Assembly (NCBI RefSeq): GCF_004298145.1 | Contig: NZ_SCRH01000040.1 | Span: 1 to 64,000 of the forward strand | Reading direction: 5' to 3' | Length of the DNA: 64,000 nucleotides | Origin: Mycobacterium sp. | Lineage (GTDB): Bacteria; Actinomycetota; Actinomycetes; Mycobacteriales; Mycobacteriaceae | Shown: positions 44,084 to 53,018 of the stretch, in pieces | Numbering within the stretch: position 1 is the stretch's first letter | Layout of the letters: the number at the start of each line of letters is the position of its first letter | Notes under the pieces: model-generated | What the model saw: only the letters and a program-made list of their open reading frames with translations | Databases searched by the model: none | What the model was told of the DNA's origin: nothing | Program-made: the position numbers and the translations under genes

Positions 44084-45767
44084 CGCTGTCGGCGATGAAC
44101 CCGGCGACGGCGAATCGCCGGCCGAGACGCCCGACCTCTACGGCGCATACCCCCGGCTCTCCGACCATCAAATCACGGCCCTGAAAGCGAACGGCCCCAG
44201 ACGGCCCTTGAGCGTTGGTGAGACGCTGGTCTCCGAAGGAAAGCACTCTCGCGACTTCTTCGTCATCCTCTCCGGCAAGGTCTCGATCACCGCCACCGAC
44301 GAACTCGGCGGCCGCTACGTCATCCGGGTACACGGCGCGCGGCGGTTCCTCGGCGAGTTGGCCGACCTGGAGGGCCAACCCGCGTTCTACACCGCCACCG
44401 TGATCGAACCCGGTGAGGCCCTCGTCATACCGACGCAAGAGGTCTGGCGGGTCGTCACCAACGACCCTGAGCTCAGCGACCTGATTCTGCGCGCCTACCT
44501 GGTGCGGCGCGGCCTGCTCGTCGAACAGGGGTCCGGACTCCGTATCATTGGCTCCTGCTACTCCCCGGATACGTTGCGGCTGCGGCGATTTGCCGCCCGC
44601 CACCGGCTGCCGTACAGGTGGCTGGACGTGGAACGCGATCCGAACGCCGAGCGGTTGCTCCGACGCTTCCGGATAGGACCCAAGGACACGCCTATCGTGA
44701 TCTGGGCCGACAAGGTGCTGCGCAATCCCACCGACGCCGACCTGGCTCGTCTCGTGGGGTTGCCGGTACCCGACACAGCTCGCGAGGAATTCGATCTGGT
44801 CATCATCGGCACCGGACCCGCCGGCCTGAGCGCGGCGGTCTACGGAGCCTCTGACGGCCTACGGACAGCAGCCGCCGAGTCGGTCGCTGCCGGTGGACAG
44901 GCCGGAACCTCGTCGCGCATCGAAAACTACCTCGGATTCCCTGCCGGCATTTCCGGAGCCGAACTGGCCGAACGGGCGATCGTGCAAGCTCAGAAGTTCG
45001 GCGCGCGGATTGCGGTATCCGCGCAGGCCGTTCGGCTCGACCGGGCCGACGGTGCATACCAGATCCGCCTAGCCGATGACGCGATATTGCTCAGCCGTGC
45101 GGTGGTGCTGGCTACCGGAGCCCGATATCGCAAGCTCACCATTCCTGGACTCGACGCGTACGAAGGCAATGGCGTCTACTATGCCGCCACCTATCAAGAG
45201 GCGCTGATGTGCGGCGGCGGGCCGGTGGTCGTTGTCGGGGGCGGAAACTCCGCGGGCCAAGCGGCCGTCTTCCTGGCCTCTCGGGTATCCGGGGTACACC
45301 TGCTGATCCGAGGTGACGACCTGACCAAGAGCATGTCCAGGTACCTGGTCGACCAAGTCGAACAGACCCCCCGGATTTCAATCCATCTGAACACAGAAGT
45401 CCATCAGGTGCACGGAAATAGTGCCCTCAAAACCGTTGTGATCCAAGACAACCGCACCGGCGCGCAGCGCCATATCACCACCAGCGCCTTGTTCATCTTC
45501 ATCGGAGCCGATCCCAAAACCTCGTGGCTGCAAGGCACGATCGCCCTCGATGACCACGGCTTCATCCCGACCGGTCCCGCCGCGCTCCATTCAGATACCG
45601 GCCGTCCGCTGCCAACGTCTCGACGACTGCCCATGCCGCTCGAGACAAGTCTGCCCGGCGTGTTCGCCGCCGGAGACGTACGCAGCGGCTCAGTCAAGCG
45701 GGTTGCCTCGGCTGTCGGAGAAGGAGCCATGGCAATCCAGCAGATCCAGGGATACTTTGTGACGTGA
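44061..45767 (+). CDS. Cyclic nucleotide-binding domain / thioredoxin-fold / thioredoxin reductase-like fusion
   Basis: cNMP fold (GGRYVIRVHGARRFLGELADLEGQPAFYTATV), Trx-like segment, then IIGTGPAGLSAAVYGAS, GGQAGTSSRIENYLGFP, VVGGGNSAGQAAVFL, GVFAAGDVR. Confidence 0.92.
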   Translation: MSTRTTSSAVGDEPGDGESPAETPDLYGAYPRLSDHQITALKANGPRRPLSVGETLVSEGKHSRDFFVILSGKVSITATDELGGRYVIRVHGARRFLGELADLEGQPAFYTATVIEPGEALVIPTQEVWRVVTNDPELSDLILRAYLVRRGLLVEQGSGLRIIGSCYSPDTLRLRRFAARHRLPYRWLDVERDPNAERLLRRFRIGPKDTPIVIWADKVLRNPTDADLARLVGLPVPDTAREEFDLVIIGTGPAGLSAAVYGASDGLRTAAAESVAAGGQAGTSSRIENYLGFPAGISGAELAERAIVQAQKFGARIAVSAQAVRLDRADGAYQIRLADDAILLSRAVVLATGARYRKLTIPGLDAYEGNGVYYAATYQEALMCGGGPVVVVGGGNSAGQAAVFLASRVSGVHLLIRGDDLTKSMSRYLVDQVEQTPRISIHLNTEVHQVHGNSALKTVVIQDNRTGAQRHITTSALFIFIGADPKTSWLQGTIALDDHGFIPTGPAALHSDTGRPLPTSRRLPMPLETSLPGVFAAGDVRSGSVKRVASAVGEGAMAIQQIQGYFVT

Positions 45768-46004
45768 CCGCTGGGCTCGGGCCAGTCCAGCACGCTGGCT
45801 TGTCGATGGAAGTTGAATGGCCGATCCCGGGGAGCTTGAACGCACGCTACGGATCAGCCCGGTCAGGATGTGGCGGTGGTCAATGTGCTGTCCGTGTTGA
45901 TACCGATGGCTAGTGCGGTGGGCCCCGAGTTCGCCGGTGTGGCCATCACTTTCGGTTTGACGCGTGGATCTAGAACAACGCGACCCTGTTGCGGGCAGCT
46001 TCCG

Positions 46005-46250
46005 ATGACCCGCGTCGCGCTTGCCGCCGCCGACGACGTTGTGCGCGACGGCGCAATCAGTGCCGCGATCTGGGCCGCCTGCGAACGCGAACTCGGGCCT
46101 GACCCTGCTGTCCTGATCGAATTGGTCAGCGCCATCGGCACATGGCGGATGATCGCCACCATTCTGCACAGCCTGCAAGTGCCTCTCGACGAGGGCGCCG
46201 AAAGTTGGCCACCCGACGGGAAAGCACCGACCCATCGCTCACCGGACTGA
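46005..46250 (+). pseudogene. Truncated carboxymuconolactone decarboxylase-like C-terminal fragment
   Basis: MTRVALAAADDVVRDGAISAAIWAACERELGPDPAVLIELVSAIGTWRMIATILHSLQVPLDEG; upstream codons not family-like. Confidence 0.55.
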
Positions 46251-46527
46251 TGCCATCTTGCCCCAACGCTCGGGGAGACAGCGCGGGCGAGCGGCCCGAT
46301 ACCGCCATGCCGATCCTTGGTGACCGGGTGGCACGACTTCCGCGAGGTGTTCGGCGTATTCGTTAACCAATTTCGTTGTCTAATCTGTGAATTCCCGATT
46401 TTGGCGGCAGCGGCGCCGCGGTTGCATTCGTTGGGGCCGCTCCCCACAGGTCGTGGCTGCACCGCGCGATGGCGCCGAATTACGCGGTGATCGTTCGAGT
46501 TGACGAGTAAGCGGTTGGCTCAGGCCG

Positions 46528-46818
46528 TCAGGTTGCCTTCTCATCGACGACACCCACCACCGCGCCCGACGGAGACCTGACGAACCATTCCCCGACACCA
46601 TCACGGGCAGCGCCGGGGTCCGCTTCGATCGGCTCGTTGAGCAGAACGCGGTACACCAAGTAATCGGTATGCCTTGCGGCGATCGCCCGCGCCACGTCGA
46701 GACGGGTTGTCGCGTACGTGTATTCCTTGTCATCGAGCGGATCAAACGTGCGGGTGGCGGGGTCTCCGCGTTTAAGGCCTGACACATCAGCGCGGTAGTA
46801 CGCGGTTTCATCGCTCAT
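46528..46818 (-). CDS. Small protein resembling Arr-type ADP-ribosyltransferase fold
   Basis: AYYRADVSGLKRGD...YTYATTRLDVARAIAA...YLVYRVLLNEPIEADPG pattern parallels Arr; homology by eye only. Confidence 0.45.
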   Translation of the reverse strand: MSDETAYYRADVSGLKRGDPATRTFDPLDDKEYTYATTRLDVARAIAARHTDYLVYRVLLNEPIEADPGAARDGVGEWFVRSPSGAVVGVVDEKAT

Positions 46819-46870
46819 CCGATCAGCCCTCCAGTCCACCTGTTCGCCTTGCGCCCAAGCCTGCGCGGCG

Positions 46871-47632
46871 TCAGCGGTATCGTTCGCGGTACCGCTCAAC
46901 GGCATCGTCGCGCACGGTCGTCGCGAAGCCCCGGCGCTCACCCCGCAGGTAACCGGCCACCCCAAGGGCCGCGATGAGGGCACCCGACACCCACGCCGTC
47001 CACGCGGCGGTGTCCCCGTTGAATCCGGCGACCCACGGCGCGAGGAACAGCGCGAATCCCGTGCAGGCCAGCGTCAGAAAGTCGTGTGTGGGGTCGACGG
47101 CGAGCAGCGACCAAACGGCGAACACCGCCGTCAGCCCTCCCAGGCCGATCATGACGGCGACCCCCGCTGCGGTCGTGTGCGCCGCGATGCCCAGGAGCAC
47201 GCTGGCGAGGCCGACGGCGAGCGCCGCGCGCCCGATCCAGAAGCTCAGTGCGCTTCGCTGCACTTGGCCGCTGCCGATCTCGTTGACGCCGTACTCGGTT
47301 GGCGTCTTGCCGCCCACCCAGCCGATGCCGCCGAGGATCATGGCGAGGCCGCCGGCCACCCAGCACGTCCAGGAGGCCCCGAGATCGGCGTTGTAGCCGT
47401 TGCCGAGGAACGGGACGATGAACATGGTCAGGCCCACGACGACCAGGCCCCAGTGATCGGGACTGCGGTTGCGGGCGAGGACGGACAACACCCCGAAGAA
47501 GACGATGAAGGCGCCGAAGCCGAAGGCGAAACCTTCCCCGACCCGCGTCGAGCTGGCCGCGAACGCCGCCACGACGGCGCAGACGCCGACGGCTAATGCG
47601 GCCCAGCCGATCCACGCTCTATTTGAGGTCAT
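46871..47632 (-). CDS. SPW-repeat membrane protein
   Basis: Two internal repeats with LAPWVAGF.../VPFLGNGY... and multiple TMs; start MTSNRAW. Confidence 0.75.
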   Translation of the reverse strand: MTSNRAWIGWAALAVGVCAVVAAFAASSTRVGEGFAFGFGAFIVFFGVLSVLARNRSPDHWGLVVVGLTMFIVPFLGNGYNADLGASWTCWVAGGLAMILGGIGWVGGKTPTEYGVNEIGSGQVQRSALSFWIGRAALAVGLASVLLGIAAHTTAAGVAVMIGLGGLTAVFAVWSLLAVDPTHDFLTLACTGFALFLAPWVAGFNGDTAAWTAWVSGALIAALGVAGYLRGERRGFATTVRDDAVERYRERYR

Positions 47633-47802
47633 AGACCCACTTAACACCCGTTGCCGAGCACGGACCATGGCCACGGTGGACGAATCTGACAACGATTGGA
47701 GGAGTTGAGTCGCGAGGGCCGCATCCGGGTAGACGGTTCCTGACGACGACGTTCGTCGCTCACGCGTCGAACGATCCTGCATCCGCAAACCGAGAGAAGT
47801 TG

Positions 47803-48300
47803 ATGAGCATGAGCGGGGAACAAACATCGGCCGAGTTTTCGGACGAGGAGCGTGATCGGATCGCCGACGAGCTGACCCAGCTCAGGCAGCGTCGCGATCG
47901 CCTGGCGGCCGAGTTCGAAGGCGACCAGGATACGGTCGGCGATCACGGGGACGCGGCCGACGCCATCCAGCGCGCCGACGAAGTGGCCGCCATCGACGAT
48001 CGCATCAGCCAGCTCAACTGGGTGTTACGGGGCGGAGTACCGGTAGCCGTGCCATCCGGGAGGCTGCCCGACGGTACCGAATTGACCCTACGGTTCCCCA
48101 CGGCCGGAGTTGTTCACATGCGGGTGGTCGGCATCGTCGAGGAGACTCCGTCCGGCGACGAAGATGCCAGCCTGACCGCGGACAGCCCGTTGGGCGTGGC
48201 CCTGGCGGGCCACCAGCCCGGTGACACGGTGAGCTATTCGACGCCCAGGGGGCGAGAACAGGTCCAGCTGCTGGAAGTCAAGTTTCCCCAACCACGCTGA
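47803..48300 (+). CDS. GreA/GreB-family (nucleoside diphosphate kinase regulator-like) protein
   Basis: N-terminal coiled coil LTQLRQRRDRLAAEF...GDHGDAADAIQRADEVAAIDDRI, C-terminal SPLGVALAGHQPGDTVSY. Confidence 0.9.
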   Translation: MSMSGEQTSAEFSDEERDRIADELTQLRQRRDRLAAEFEGDQDTVGDHGDAADAIQRADEVAAIDDRISQLNWVLRGGVPVAVPSGRLPDGTELTLRFPTAGVVHMRVVGIVEETPSGDEDASLTADSPLGVALAGHQPGDTVSYSTPRGREQVQLLEVKFPQPR

Positions 48301-48321
48301 GCGGGTTGGCCGCGCCACGGA

Positions 48322-49938
48322 TTGTCGCGAGTTGTTCTGCAATTGGGGGTTTCGATGACGTGCCGCGTGATCCGCGTCGCTGCTGCGGTGATCGCTCTTG
48401 GTGGTGCGGCGTGCGGCCCGGCGGTGCGCGACAAAGGGAGCGCGTCCGTGGACCCCGCAACTCTGGCCCGTTCCGGCACCGTTGATGAGCGTTACCAGTC
48501 CTACAACGTGGAAATGCTCGAGGTGACAGGCGGCTACTTCTGGAAGCCTTACGGCGCTGCCACCGCGCCGGTGTCCCCGCCGCCCTCGAATTCGGTTCCG
48601 GCGGGGATGGATCCGAACATCTATCGGTACCGGCCGCCGCTTGAGTTGACCAATCCCCGGCTGCGGGCGCTGGCCGCCGCGCTCGGGCCGGCCTATGTCC
48701 GCGTCAGCGGCACTTGGGCCAATACCACCTACTTCGCCGACACCGACCCGCCGCCCGTGACACCGCCTGCGGGCTTCAACGGTGTGCTGAGCCGCGGCGC
48801 ATGGCAGGGCGTGGTTGATTTCTCGAAAGCCGTGGACGCGAACATCGTGTCCACGTTCGCCATCAGCCCGGGCACGCGGGACCCGAATGGGGTATGGACC
48901 CCTGAGGTGGCGCGCCGCTGGTTGGACTACACGCGCTCGATCGGTGGGAACATCTCGGCAGCCGAATTCATGAACGAGCCGACGATGGCTGCGATGGGCG
49001 GCGCGCCCCAAGGTTATGACGCCGCTGCCTACGGCCGCGACTTCAAGGCGTTCAAGGCATTCGCCGATCAGGCCGCGCCGCACATGACGATCCTGGGCCC
49101 CGGGTCGGTCGGTGAGACGCCTGGACCCTGGAGCATGACCTATGGAACCGCGGGCACCATCGCGACCTCGGACATGCTCGCCGCGGCCGGGCCAGGTACC
49201 GGCGCCTTCTCCTACCATCACTACGGCGCGGCGTCCCAACGCTGCGCCGGGCTGGGCATGCCGCAGACCACGGCCCAAGACGCCCTGTCCGAGGACTGGC
49301 TGGGACGCACCAGCCAGACCCGGGCTTTCTACGGCGGCCTGCGCGACACCTACCAACCCGGCAAGCCGCTGTGGGTAACCGAAGTCGCCGACGCCGCCTG
49401 TGGCGGAAACCATTGGGCAGCAACATTTTTGGATAGCTTCCGCTATCTGGATCAACTCGGCAGATTGGCCAAAGAAGGTGTGCGGGTGGTGACCCACAAC
49501 ACCCTCGCGGCCAGCGACTACGGGCTGCTCGACGAGAACGACTTCACCCCCAAGCCGAACTATTGGGCGGCGCTGCTGTGGCACCGGTTGATGGGTCCGA
49601 CCGTGCTGGACACCGGCGTGCCGATCCAAGCGGGATTGCACCTCTATGCGCACTGCCTACCCGGATCACGCGGTGGCGTATCGCTGCTCGCCATCAACAA
49701 CGATCGCAGCGCTGCCCGCACCCTGACACTGCCCACCGCCGCAGAGCGCTACACCCTCGACGCCGCGCCGTTGGACAACAAATCTGTACGTCTCAATGGC
49801 CAACCGCTTGCCCTCGGTCCCGACAACGCATTGCCGACGCTGGCCGGCGCGCCAACCCGGGCCGGCGAGTTGACCCTGACCCCCGCCACCATCACTTTCC
49901 TGACCATCCCGACGGCGGCTAACCCTGCGTGCAGGTGA
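48322..49938 (+). CDS. Secreted glycoside hydrolase, GH79/heparanase-like
   Basis: Signal peptide; ALGPAYVRVSGTWANTTYF, AAEFMNEPT, WVTEVADAACGG, C-terminal beta domain. Confidence 0.7.
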   Translation: MSRVVLQLGVSMTCRVIRVAAAVIALGGAACGPAVRDKGSASVDPATLARSGTVDERYQSYNVEMLEVTGGYFWKPYGAATAPVSPPPSNSVPAGMDPNIYRYRPPLELTNPRLRALAAALGPAYVRVSGTWANTTYFADTDPPPVTPPAGFNGVLSRGAWQGVVDFSKAVDANIVSTFAISPGTRDPNGVWTPEVARRWLDYTRSIGGNISAAEFMNEPTMAAMGGAPQGYDAAAYGRDFKAFKAFADQAAPHMTILGPGSVGETPGPWSMTYGTAGTIATSDMLAAAGPGTGAFSYHHYGAASQRCAGLGMPQTTAQDALSEDWLGRTSQTRAFYGGLRDTYQPGKPLWVTEVADAACGGNHWAATFLDSFRYLDQLGRLAKEGVRVVTHNTLAASDYGLLDENDFTPKPNYWAALLWHRLMGPTVLDTGVPIQAGLHLYAHCLPGSRGGVSLLAINNDRSAARTLTLPTAAERYTLDAAPLDNKSVRLNGQPLALGPDNALPTLAGAPTRAGELTLTPATITFLTIPTAANPACR

Positions 49939-49951
49939 CCCCGAACACGGG

Positions 49952-50215
49952 CTACTCCGCGGCCTTGGAGTCCCCGTCGATGGGAATCGTTTGTCCCGAA
50001 ATGGATTTCGCGGCATCCGAGGCGAGGGCGGCCCGCGGTTGTGTTTGACCGGTCCAGTTGGGAAACAGCGATACGAACCTCGAGTGGGTGCGGGTTCGTT
50101 TGTCCTCATCGACGTGGAGGGGCCCCGAATAGGCGATGTAGGACGTCGCCTCCTTCACGTAGTCCTCGGTGGTGCCGTCGAACCAGTCGCCGGAGGCGAA
50201 GGGGGCCGGTCAGCC
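49952..50215 (-). pseudogene. Chimeric remnant: lipocalin-like fragment joined to SDR C-terminus
   Basis: PFASGDWFDGTTEDYVKEATSYIAYSGPLHVDE...SLFPNWTGQTQPR followed in frame by AALASDAAKSISGQTIPIDGDS. Confidence 0.65.
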
Positions 50216-50275
50216 GTTGACAGCTCGTCGGCGCCAATCGCCCTCGCGGCGATATTCGTCGATCACCATGACTAT

Positions 50276-51166
50276 TCAAATGTTGGAGGCGTCGGCGGGA
50301 AAGTCCGGCGCGGGCTCCGGCGCCCCGGACCGGACAGAGGCCGCGCCGGCGCCAGCCAATCCCAGGGCGTAGGCGGTCATCGACATCGATCCGTACGTGT
50401 AGCCGTCAACCAGGATGTCGGGCTGGTCTGAGCCGACTCCGGCCAGTCCAGCGAAGTACAGCAACGGTATGAAATGGTCCGGTGTCGGGACGGCGACCCC
50501 ATAAAAGCTGTGCCCCTCAAGCCGCGCGGCATCGGCGGGATTGGACAACATCAGCGCCTTGGCGTCCTCGTCGAACCGTTTGGCCCAGTCATAACCGTAG
50601 TCACGGAGGTCCCAGTCCATCGCGCGCAGATTGTGCACGACGTTGCCGCTGGCGATGACGAGCACGCCGCGCTCGCGCAAGGGGGCCAGCTTGGTGCCCA
50701 AGTCGAGGTGGTAGCCGAGCGGCTTGTCGGCGTTGATCGACAGCTGGACAACCGGAACAGACGCGTCCGGAAATGCGTGCATCAGCACCGACCACGCGCC
50801 GTGATCGATGCCCCAGCTGTCCAGATCCGCACCCACCCAGGTCGGCTGCACCAGCTCCCGGATTTCCTCGGCGAGGTCGGGCAAACCCGGTGCCGGGTAC
50901 CGCACCTCGAACAACTTCTGCGGGAACCCGTAAAAGTCGTGGATCGTGCGGGGCCGCGGCATCGCGGTGACAGCCGTCGCATTGATGTACCAATGCGCGC
51001 TTATCACCACAATGGCGCGAGGGCGTTTTACGGCTTTCCCGAAGGCTTTCCAAGCCGATGTGTATCGGTTGACTTCGATCGCGTTCATCGGGCTGCCGTG
51101 TCCGATGAACGCCGCCGGCATCGGCTGAACTTGCCCGACGGCGGTCGACTCCGAATCCCCTGGCAT
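50276..51166 (-). CDS. ygiD: 4,5-DOPA dioxygenase extradiol-like (LigB family)
   Basis: MPAAFIGHGSPMNAIE, VVISAHWY, SWGIDHGAWSVLMHAFPDASVPVVQLSI, ASGNVVHNLR; start may be 51121. Confidence 0.92.
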   Translation of the reverse strand: MPGDSESTAVGQVQPMPAAFIGHGSPMNAIEVNRYTSAWKAFGKAVKRPRAIVVISAHWYINATAVTAMPRPRTIHDFYGFPQKLFEVRYPAPGLPDLAEEIRELVQPTWVGADLDSWGIDHGAWSVLMHAFPDASVPVVQLSINADKPLGYHLDLGTKLAPLRERGVLVIASGNVVHNLRAMDWDLRDYGYDWAKRFDEDAKALMLSNPADAARLEGHSFYGVAVPTPDHFIPLLYFAGLAGVGSDQPDILVDGYTYGSMSMTAYALGLAGAGAASVRSGAPEPAPDFPADASNI

Positions 51167-51204
51167 TCCTCTTTACTACTCTTCGAAACGTCGGCCGCGG
51201 TTCC

Positions 51205-52920
51205 GTGTCGGGCAGAATGGGGCCGATGGGGGCGCAGACGGCTTTGGCCTTGCTGCTCGCCGCCGTCGGCGTGATCGTGGTGGTGAATTGGATCAGCGAG
51301 CGCGTGGGACTGCCCAGCGCGGCGCTGCTCACTCTCGTCGGCATCGGTTATGCGCTACTACCGGGGCCGAACGTCGGCCTTCGCCCCGATGTGGTGATGG
51401 CCTGCATATTGCCGCCGCTGCTCTACGCCGCGGCACTCGAATCGTCGCTGGTCGGCATACGCCGCAATCTGCGCACGGTCATCAGCCTGTCGGTGGTTCT
51501 CGTTCTGGTGACCGCGGCGTCGGTCGGCATCGCCTTCGCACTGCTCGTCGGCGGTGCGACGCTCGCGGTAGGCACAGTGCTCGGCGCGGCGGTAGCGCCC
51601 ACGGACCCGGTGGCCGCGCTCGCCGTCGCACGCAAAGTCGGTCTACCGCTCAACATCGTCACGCTGATCGAGGGTGAAGGACTGCTGAACGACGCAACCG
51701 CGCTCACCACGCTATCGGTGGCCATCACGGTGGCGAGGGGCGCCGCATTCTCGGTGCCGTCGGCGATCCGCGCGTTCGTCGTAGCGGCCGTGGGTGGTCT
51801 GGTCGTGGGGCTGGCGTTCGCGATGTGCCGACGTGCACTGCGACGCTGGACACACGACGTGCTGACGAGCAATGCGATCTCCCTCGCCACGCCGTTCTTG
51901 ACCTATCTGGCGGCCGAGAAGCTCTCCGCCTCCGGGGTATTGGCGGTCGTGGTGTGTGGCCTGATCGTTGGGCACGACTCGCCACGGTCGGAATCCGGCG
52001 CGAGCCGGTTACAGACCCGAGCCGTCTGGCAACTGGTCAACTTCCTACTCGAAGGTCTCGTGTTCCTTCTGATCGGTCAGCAGTTGCCGGCCATCCTCGA
52101 CGGCCTTGGCGGCTACCGGCTTTCGACGATCGTCGTGGCGGTCACCGTTACCACGGCGGTGGTGCTGCTGGTGCGACCCGTGTGGTTGATGCTCACCCAG
52201 TCTCTCCCCCGGCCATTGCACAGCCGACTCGGGAATGTCTCCGGCGCCGCGTCCGGCGGTGACACCGATACGGCGGTCGACCGTCGCCGGCGGGACCGCA
52301 ATTCGGAGCGACTCAGTGGCCGTGAGGTTTTCGTGCTGAGCTGGGCAGGCACTCGCGGCGTGGTGAGCCTCGCCGCAATTTTCACCGTGCCATTTACGGC
52401 CGACAACGGCACACCTTTTCCCTTCCGGGATCTGTTGCTGTTCTGCACCCTTGTGGTCGTGCTGGTGACGCTGATCGGGCAGGGAAGTACCTTCGGTCCG
52501 ATGGTGCGCGCTCTGGGCGTCCACGCCAACGCCGTGGACGAAGTACGACTACGTAATCGGGCTCGCACGGCCGCCGTTCAAGCTGCACTCGACCGACTCG
52601 ACGAGTTGGATCAACAGGGTCGTGATGACGTTGATCATCGGACAATCGATGGAGTACGAAAGCAGTTGACCGCCCGGCTCGAGCGATATCAACGTCGACT
52701 CGATCTCCTATCGGAGTCCGATGAGCTGCCCAGCTCCCCTGAGTACGAGTCCGCCGTCGGAATACGGCGAGCGACGATCGATGCGCAACGCGACGAACTT
52801 GTCCGCTGGCGTGATGCCGGCATGCTGCCCGACCAGAGCCTTCGCGTGCTCGAACGCGAACTCGACCATGAGGAGGGAACGCTGCCCAGGCGCACGCAGC
52901 GGCCCCGGCGTGGCCGCTGA
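51205..52920 (+). CDS. Na+/H+ antiporter (CPA1/NhaP family)
   Basis: PPLLYAAALESS, AAVAPTDPVAALAVARK, LIEGEGLLNDATAL, SWAGTRGVVSLAA; exact start uncertain. Confidence 0.92.
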   Translation: MSGRMGPMGAQTALALLLAAVGVIVVVNWISERVGLPSAALLTLVGIGYALLPGPNVGLRPDVVMACILPPLLYAAALESSLVGIRRNLRTVISLSVVLVLVTAASVGIAFALLVGGATLAVGTVLGAAVAPTDPVAALAVARKVGLPLNIVTLIEGEGLLNDATALTTLSVAITVARGAAFSVPSAIRAFVVAAVGGLVVGLAFAMCRRALRRWTHDVLTSNAISLATPFLTYLAAEKLSASGVLAVVVCGLIVGHDSPRSESGASRLQTRAVWQLVNFLLEGLVFLLIGQQLPAILDGLGGYRLSTIVVAVTVTTAVVLLVRPVWLMLTQSLPRPLHSRLGNVSGAASGGDTDTAVDRRRRDRNSERLSGREVFVLSWAGTRGVVSLAAIFTVPFTADNGTPFPFRDLLLFCTLVVVLVTLIGQGSTFGPMVRALGVHANAVDEVRLRNRARTAAVQAALDRLDELDQQGRDDVDHRTIDGVRKQLTARLERYQRRLDLLSESDELPSSPEYESAVGIRRATIDAQRDELVRWRDAGMLPDQSLRVLERELDHEEGTLPRRTQRPRRGR

Positions 52921-53018
52921 AACCGGATCGAAACGGGGTAAGTGGTGAGCCACGTGCACGCCGCGGTTCGCGCCGGGTATCGGTGGCCGGCATACCCGCA
53001 GCGACAGCAGGCATTCGG

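Noticed and set aside
44061-45767. Simple annotation as thioredoxin reductase trxB
   Set aside because: No CxxC at the expected position; extra cNMP-binding and Trx-like domains, so reported as TrxR-like fusion instead.
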